DNA of 64,000 nucleotides from Bradyrhizobium sp. Ghvi. GTDB taxonomy: Bacteria > Pseudomonadota > Alphaproteobacteria > Rhizobiales > Xanthobacteraceae. Both the position numbers and the translations under genes were made by a program. The stretch spans positions 1 through 64,000 of the forward strand of contig NZ_FOVU01000019.1 in assembly GCF_900115265.1 (NCBI RefSeq), read 5' to 3'. The notes under the pieces were generated by a model. It did not search any database and had not been told where the DNA came from. It was given only the letters and a program-made list of their open reading frames with translations. Below, piece by piece: positions 59,642-64,000 of the stretch. The stretch's first letter is position 1. Each line of letters starts with the position of its first letter.

Positions 59642-60646
59642 ATGCGGCGACGAGATTTCATCGCAGGTATCACGGTCAGCACGTTGGTGTTAGCCGGGGA
59701 GGCGAGTGCCCAGCCTGAGAGATCGCCACGGCGAAAGCGGATTGCCCTAATCTCACCCGCCCGTCCGGTTGAAGGGCTCAAAGCTCAACCCTACTTTCGG
59801 GCACTGCTGGGCGAACTGAGCCATCGCGGCTTTGTCGATGGAGAAAATCTGATTGTTGATCTCTATTCAGGCCGAGGCCAAACAGGGCGTTATGCCGAGC
59901 TCGCGCGAGATGTCGTGGAGACTAATCCCGACGCCATATTCACGAGCGGCTACCCGATGGTAGCAGGGCTTAAAGCCGCCACAACGACCATTCCGATTGT
60001 CGTAACAATAGATGATCCGGTTGCTGAAGGGCTCGTTTATAGCTTGGCCCGGCCCGGCACGAATGTAACGGGCGTGACCGTCGATGCTGGTTTGGAGCTT
60101 TATGGAAAGCGGCTGGCTTTGCTGGTTGAAGTGCGGCCCAAATTGTCAGTGGTTGCATATCTCTCATCCCGCGAAAACTGGAACAGGCCAACGGGCGACG
60201 CCCTTCGGCAGGCGGCTCAACAAGCGCGGATAGCGCTAAGCCATGTCGACCTCGGAAATACGTTCAGCGAGGAGACCTATTCAGCAGCGTTCAATTGGAT
60301 GCAAAACGCTCGAATAGACGCGCTTCTGGTTTCGGACGAGGCGGACCACAATGGGAATGTCAAGACGCTAACCAACCTAGCCGCGAGCGCTCGAATTCCA
60401 ACTATGTATCCGTTCCGAGACCTCGTGGTAGGGGGCGGGCTTATGGCCTACTGTATCGATCTGCTCGATACGTTTCGTTACGCGGGAGGTCAGATCGCCG
60501 AAATATTGCGAGGTGAGAACCCGGCCGAAATTCCGTTTTATCAGCCGACCAAGTTTCAACTCATCGTCAATACAAAGGCAGCACAGCAAATCGGACTTGA
60601 GATACCGCCATCGGTTCTCGCTCGCGCCGACGAAGTGATAGAATAG
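59642..60646 (+). CDS. ABC_sub_bind (PF04392) periplasmic binding protein (334 aa)
   Basis: MRRRDFIAGITVSTLVLAGE is a twin-arginine-like signal. The mature part has the family pattern: RKRIALISPARPVEGLKAQP, FRALLGELSHRGFVDGENLI, LARPGTNVTGVTVDAGLELY and KAAQQIGLEIPPSVLARADE. Such binding proteins are abundant orphans in Bradyrhizobium, related to TrpX/tryptophan-type binders. AGGGGGA precedes the ATG. A hairpin repeat follows about 70 bases after the stop. Confidence 0.9.
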   Translation: MRRRDFIAGITVSTLVLAGEASAQPERSPRRKRIALISPARPVEGLKAQPYFRALLGELSHRGFVDGENLIVDLYSGRGQTGRYAELARDVVETNPDAIFTSGYPMVAGLKAATTTIPIVVTIDDPVAEGLVYSLARPGTNVTGVTVDAGLELYGKRLALLVEVRPKLSVVAYLSSRENWNRPTGDALRQAAQQARIALSHVDLGNTFSEETYSAAFNWMQNARIDALLVSDEADHNGNVKTLTNLAASARIPTMYPFRDLVVGGGLMAYCIDLLDTFRYAGGQIAEILRGENPAEIPFYQPTKFQLIVNTKAAQQIGLEIPPSVLARADEVIE

Positions 60647-60680
60647 AGACGCGTCTGCTGCGGTGCATGAGTCCGTTGAT

Positions 60681-60776
60681 GGCCCATCTGCGAAGTTACA
60701 TCGCATCTAACGGAGGTCCGCTCATCGGGGCTGAGCGGACCAGATTTGCTCAACCTGAGTTCTTCGCATTTGACCC
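60681..60776. repeat. Dispersed hairpin element, copy A
   Basis: About 96 bases match 62678-62774 with roughly 14 differences. The core GGTCCGCTCA (60715-60724) and TGAGCGGACC (60732-60741) is a perfect 10-bp inverted repeat with a seven-base loop. It lies just after the binding-protein gene and may act as its terminator or as a REP-like element. Confidence 0.75.
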
Positions 60777-60912
60777 AAACCGGAAATCTACTCCAGTCTG
60801 GCGTCAACCTGCTATGTTTCGCGGAGACTTTGTTTCGGACATGGTCCGGGTGTCGAACCCGCGCCGCAATTATCCGCCCCAACCGTTCCAAATCCAACCG
60901 AGCGAGCTTCTC

Positions 60913-61578
60913 ATGACTAGGCGAATCCTGTGTTTTGGTGACTCTCTGACCTGGGGATGGATTGCTGTTAACGAAGGAGCGCCAACGACAAGATTCTATT
61001 ATCCAGAGCGGTGGACGGGAATCATGGCCGCCAAACTTGGGTCCGATTACGAAATCGTGGAAGAGGGCCTGAGTGCACGTACTACGACGATCGATGATCC
61101 AGTTGATCCGCGCCTGAACGGGTCGGCCTATCTGCCAACCGCTCTGGCAAGTCACCTTCCGCTGGACCTCGTCATCATCATGCTCGGGACGAACGATGCG
61201 AAGAGTTACTATCGTCGCACGGCGTACGATATTGCGGTCGGAATGTCGAAACTCGTCGGCCAGGTGCTCACCTCGGCCGGTGGCGTGGGGACTGTCTACG
61301 GAGCACCTCATGTGCTCGTGGTCGCACCGCCGCCACTTGCGCCCGTACCGGATCCTTGGCTCCAGGGAATGTTTGAGGGTGGACGCGAGAAGACCATAGA
61401 GCTTGCAACACACTACAAGTCCCTGGCCGACTTCATGAAGGTTGACTTCTTCGACGCAGGACGTGTGATCTCAACAGACGGTCTTGATGGGATCCATTTC
61501 TCCGCAAGAAACAATGTCGATTTCGGCAACGCCCTGGCCGACAAAGTTCTGGAAATATTTTCGCGCACGACCCGCTAA
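60913..61578 (+). CDS. SGNH/GDSL hydrolase (221 aa)
   Basis: Block I is ILCFGDSLTWG with the catalytic Ser near residue 11. Block III is IIMLGTNDAK (Asn), and block V is DGIHFSARNN (Asp-x-x-His). The insert YPERWTGIMAAKLG and EEGLSARTT resemble arylesterase/acyl-transferase-type SGNH enzymes (TesA-like/Rv0518-like). Start at ATG 60913; the open frame upstream is the hairpin repeat. The protein is cytoplasmic and the ester substrate is unknown. Confidence 0.88.
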   Translation: MTRRILCFGDSLTWGWIAVNEGAPTTRFYYPERWTGIMAAKLGSDYEIVEEGLSARTTTIDDPVDPRLNGSAYLPTALASHLPLDLVIIMLGTNDAKSYYRRTAYDIAVGMSKLVGQVLTSAGGVGTVYGAPHVLVVAPPPLAPVPDPWLQGMFEGGREKTIELATHYKSLADFMKVDFFDAGRVISTDGLDGIHFSARNNVDFGNALADKVLEIFSRTTR

Positions 61579-61991
61579 GGCGGCCAGGCAAATCGGTGAT
61601 GTAATGTGGCGATGGCTGTCGCCGCCAGCTTGAGAAGGCCCTGCCATCACCTCAGCGATATAAGATCGCCTGACTAGTCCGCACATGGCCCATCGCTGCC
61701 GCATCCCAAAGCGGGGTATGTCGGCTGTCACGGGTAGACCGGACTTAACTTAACGGGGCCTAAACCGTCGCGATTGACCCGAACCGGACCTTGGGTTGGT
61801 TTCAACGCCGGGCGAACTCCGGGAGATCACGGCTCCGACAGCGTCCCATAACGATCAAAATGTGGCGCTTGCCGTGCCCACTCGCCTATTTCTTTCCCCT
61901 TCTCCGCCCAGCTTAGAGCGCGTTTCGTATCCACGATTATCGCAAGCCCCTTTGTCCTGAAGAGAGTTCGTGGCGTCCGGCGGAGAACGCG
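61579..61991. other. Intergenic, with a short coding-like minus frame
   Basis: At 61827-61934 (minus) a GTG-started frame reads DTKRALSWAEKGKEIGEWAR and ends YGTLSEP. It looks coding (35 aa) but could be a 3' remnant. The rest shows no gene. Confidence 0.3.
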
Positions 61992-62612
61992 ATGCGTACC
62001 GAATTGTGCTTTCAGCGCAAGCTGCGCCGCATGCTTGTTGCAGTCGCAATCGTTGGCCCCGTGGCGCTGACGCCCGAAATGAGTGCGGCTGAAGGCTTGC
62101 TTGATTTCTTTTTCGGTAGCGGCCAGACGCAACAGCAGCAGACCTCGGCTTTTGCTCCGCAATCGCCACCGCCGCGGCCGGTCATCGTAAGCGCAGGACC
62201 TGCCTTCTGCGTGCGCAGTTGCGACGGCAAATATTTTCCGCTGATGCGCGGGGCGGCCTCGCCGGCGCAGATGTGTCAGGCCTTCTGTCCGGCAAGCCCG
62301 ACCAAAGTTTTCTTCGGCTCTAGCATCGACAGAGCCTATGCGGCAAACGGCGAACGCTACGCTGATAGCGAAAACGCCTTTGCCTATCGGAAGGCGCTGC
62401 GCGCCGATTGCACTTGCAACGGCCGAAGCCCCGCCGGTCTTGCATCAGTCGATCTCGCGATGGACGGCTCGTTACGTTCAGGCGACACGGTCGCCACCGC
62501 TGACGGGCTCGTCGCCTATTCGGGCATACGGGTCCGTAACGACCAGAACCCGGATTTCACGCCGCTTCCGGCGGTGACCATCGCGCGGAAGCCGGTGTCC
62601 GCGCGCGACTAG
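61992..62612 (+). CDS. DUF2865 exported protein (206 aa)
   Basis: GGAGAACGCG precedes the ATG. A signal peptide (RMLVAVAIVGPVALTPEMSA) is followed by a Gln/Pro-rich linker and the DUF2865 core: AFCVRSCDGKYFPLMRGAAS, CQAFCPASPTKVFFGSSIDR and YRKALRADCTC. The Cys set probably forms disulfides in the periplasm. Function is unknown; the family is frequent in Bradyrhizobium. Confidence 0.85.
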   Translation: MRTELCFQRKLRRMLVAVAIVGPVALTPEMSAAEGLLDFFFGSGQTQQQQTSAFAPQSPPPRPVIVSAGPAFCVRSCDGKYFPLMRGAASPAQMCQAFCPASPTKVFFGSSIDRAYAANGERYADSENAFAYRKALRADCTCNGRSPAGLASVDLAMDGSLRSGDTVATADGLVAYSGIRVRNDQNPDFTPLPAVTIARKPVSARD

Positions 62613-62677
62613 CGCGTAGATGCGGATTGATGTCGCAATCAATGTCCGACGATCACCTGTGCAGAGCTTCTTCCGTT

Positions 62678-62774
62678 GGCCCATCTGCGAAGTCGTGCCG
62701 CCTCTGACGAAGGTCCGCTCATCTGGGCAGAGTGGACCAGATTTGCTCGACCTGAGTTCTTCGCATTTTGACCC
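62678..62774. repeat. Dispersed hairpin element, copy B
   Basis: It matches copy A (60681-60776). The inner inverted repeat is kept apart from one mismatch (GGTCCGCTC / GAGTGGACC). It follows the DUF2865 gene by about 65 bases, the same position relative to a stop as copy A. Confidence 0.75.
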
Positions 62775-62854
62775 TTTGCAGAAGCGGGAGAACCTTGGCT
62801 GTCCTCGGCGCGTTAACGTCATCGAGCGCCAAACATCGCGAAGCATCTGGGCCA

Positions 62855-63034
62855 TCAGTTTGCGAGTTTGAGGTTTCGCGCGATCCGCTCCTCGTTTTCC
62901 GCCAGCGTGTCGTAATCCTGCGCGAGCCTCTGGTACGCACCGCACACGCCTTTGTCAGTGAGGCACGCCGCCATTGTCCGGCATTCGTCGGCCATCTCAC
63001 GATGTCTTCTCGCTTCGACAGTGTAATCCGTCAT
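62855..63034 (-). CDS. Small helical protein (59 aa)
   Basis: MTDYTVEARRHREMADECRT, then CGAYQRLAQDYDTLAENEER form a helical hairpin common in short Bradyrhizobium proteins. AGGAGAGCCGG precedes the ATG at 63034, so the longer frame to 63157 is not used. Confidence 0.65.
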   Translation of the reverse strand: MTDYTVEARRHREMADECRTMAACLTDKGVCGAYQRLAQDYDTLAENEERIARNLKLAN

Positions 63035-63353
63035 CCGGCTCTCCTGCGAAGTCGCGTACAGTGGAGAATGCGCGCACGTTCGGCGGGGTCGATTGTCGCA
63101 CCTTTGATCCTGATCAACATCGTTCCCAGGCGCCCCAGCATTATGTGAAACGTGCATAGCCCCTACCTACGCAAGCCCCCAAGTTGAGCCGTCAGCTCCC
63201 CCAAGGCTGGCGGCTCACATGTTGTGCACCGCAGCGCCTTCGCCGATGATGCCTCCGGGCGGTTACGTAGGCTCAGCCAAAGTTGCGCTGTCTCAAGTTC
63301 CAGAACCCGTCACCTCCTTAACATTTGTCAATAATCGGGGAGAGGTTCAGACG
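63035..63353. other. Divergent intergenic region
   Basis: No gene is supported. It must hold the promoter of the FixK-like gene. No TTGAT-N4-ATCAA box was found here, unlike at the other FixK-like gene. Confidence 0.4.
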
Positions 63354-64000
63354 ATGCTGGTCAGAACGAACCAAACAAGCCGCCGCCCTAACGACGATCA
63401 CTTGGCGGCCCTCGCAGGCGAGCGCGTCTCATCTAGCGAGTTCAAGTATCGAAAAGGCACTGAACTTTTCGGCGAAGGAGACGAACCGGAGTACGTCTAT
63501 CAGATCATCTTCGGCGCAGTGCGGACCTATCGGCTGCTCTCGGACGGTCGGCGCCAGATCAACTCATTCCATTTACCCGGCGACATGTTCGGTTTAGAGA
63601 ACGGCGACGCCCATCGCTTTTCTGCCGAGGCTCTCGTGGAAACGAGGGTTCGCATCATGAGACAGCGCAGCTTGCTCGGCAGCATGGCAGATCGAGCAGG
63701 GGGTACGAAGGACCTTCTCCGGCTCGTTACCCAGACTCTGCAGCACGCTGAAAACCACATGCTGCTTCTGGGCCGAAAAACAGCGCTGGAGAGAGTAGCT
63801 GCATTCCTTCTCGAAATGGACGAGCGGCAGTCCCGACCCAAAGTGATGGACCTGCCGATGAGCCGTCGCGACATTGCTGATTATCTGGGACTGACAGAAA
63901 CGGTGTCGCGCGAGCTCTCAGCTCTGCGTGATGCCGATCTCTTGCGCTTCGTCGGGACCACACAACGGCAGCTTTCGCTGCCCAATCGTGACGGGCTCGC
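63354..64000 (+). CDS. Crp/Fnr regulator, FixK-like (3' end outside window)
   Basis: The reading frame is open from ATG 63354 to the window end (215 codons) and lacks only a few C-terminal residues. The sensor fold (PEYVYQIIFGAVRTYRLLSD; GRRQINSFHLPGDMFGLENG), the dimer helix (HAENHMLLLGRKTALERVAA) and the HTH (MSRRDIADYLGLTETVSREL) are in one frame. Compared with the paralog at 20815 and usual FixK (YLGLTxETxSR), one residue is missing before the recognition helix Glu. No N-terminal Cys cluster is present. Confidence 0.88.
   Translation, partial: MLVRTNQTSRRPNDDHLAALAGERVSSSEFKYRKGTELFGEGDEPEYVYQIIFGAVRTYRLLSDGRRQINSFHLPGDMFGLENGDAHRFSAEALVETRVRIMRQRSLLGSMADRAGGTKDLLRLVTQTLQHAENHMLLLGRKTALERVAAFLLEMDERQSRPKVMDLPMSRRDIADYLGLTETVSRELSALRDADLLRFVGTTQRQLSLPNRDGL

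Noticed and set aside
60556..61413. 285-aa minus-strand ORF
   Set aside because: It is antisense to the SGNH hydrolase, the hairpin repeat and the 3' end of the ABC_sub_bind gene.

Overview
The window looks like a chromosome segment from an alphaproteobacterium of the Bradyrhizobium/Nitrobacteraceae type. The reasons are the high GC with strong third-position bias in the long genes, FixK-type Crp/Fnr regulators, a Liv-type amino-acid ABC transporter, ABC_sub_bind (PF04392) and DUF2865 proteins, and many 30-100 residue lineage-specific proteins. This is inference from family recognition; no search was run.

Layout. Positions 1-17.8 kb are gene-poor accessory DNA with a Nudix hydrolase, a VanZ-like protein, DUF1488, many tiny membrane, zinc-ribbon or coiled-coil ORFs, and several decayed genes (DUF2939, a frameshifted paralog of an intact neighbour). 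17.8-22.2 kb holds a small secreted Cys protein, a metacaspase-like protein, a FixK-like regulator with a perfect TTGAT-N4-ATCAA box just before its own start, and a c-type cytochrome. 22.8-27.3 kb is a complete branched-chain amino-acid type ABC transporter (minus strand; F, G, M and H coupled by ATGA overlaps). Divergent from it, a secreted MBL-fold lactonase-like gene (27.8 kb) is followed by a tightly coupled five-gene operon (28.8-34.2 kb): ABC ATPase, ABC-2 permease, GldG-like protein, DUF4340-like protein and HupE/UreJ-like membrane protein.

34.2-47 kb is again accessory and decaying. It contains a Ku pseudogene, a second Ku-tail fragment and a DNA-ligase fragment (a lost NHEJ system), an MFS transporter, a frameshifted MOSC protein, and many small genes including two copies of a short HTH gene. 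47.4-58.7 kb is intact: a GGDEF-EAL protein divergent from a PstS-like periplasmic protein, a 2Fe-2S flavin reductase next to a cytochrome b/ethylbenzene-dehydrogenase-heme-domain fusion, a two-CBS protein, YbaK and a UPF0182 protein. Four copies of a gap-free 47-bp repeat lie at gene boundaries here. 59-64 kb has an ABC_sub_bind protein, an SGNH hydrolase, a DUF2865 protein, two copies of a ~96-bp hairpin element, and a second FixK-like regulator cut by the window end.

Frameshifts are common, but almost all fall in small accessory genes; the 2.6-2.8 kb genes are uninterrupted. That favours real decay over poor sequence, although several shifts sit in short homopolymers and should be checked in reads. 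No integrase, transposase, CRISPR array, rRNA or convincing tRNA was seen.
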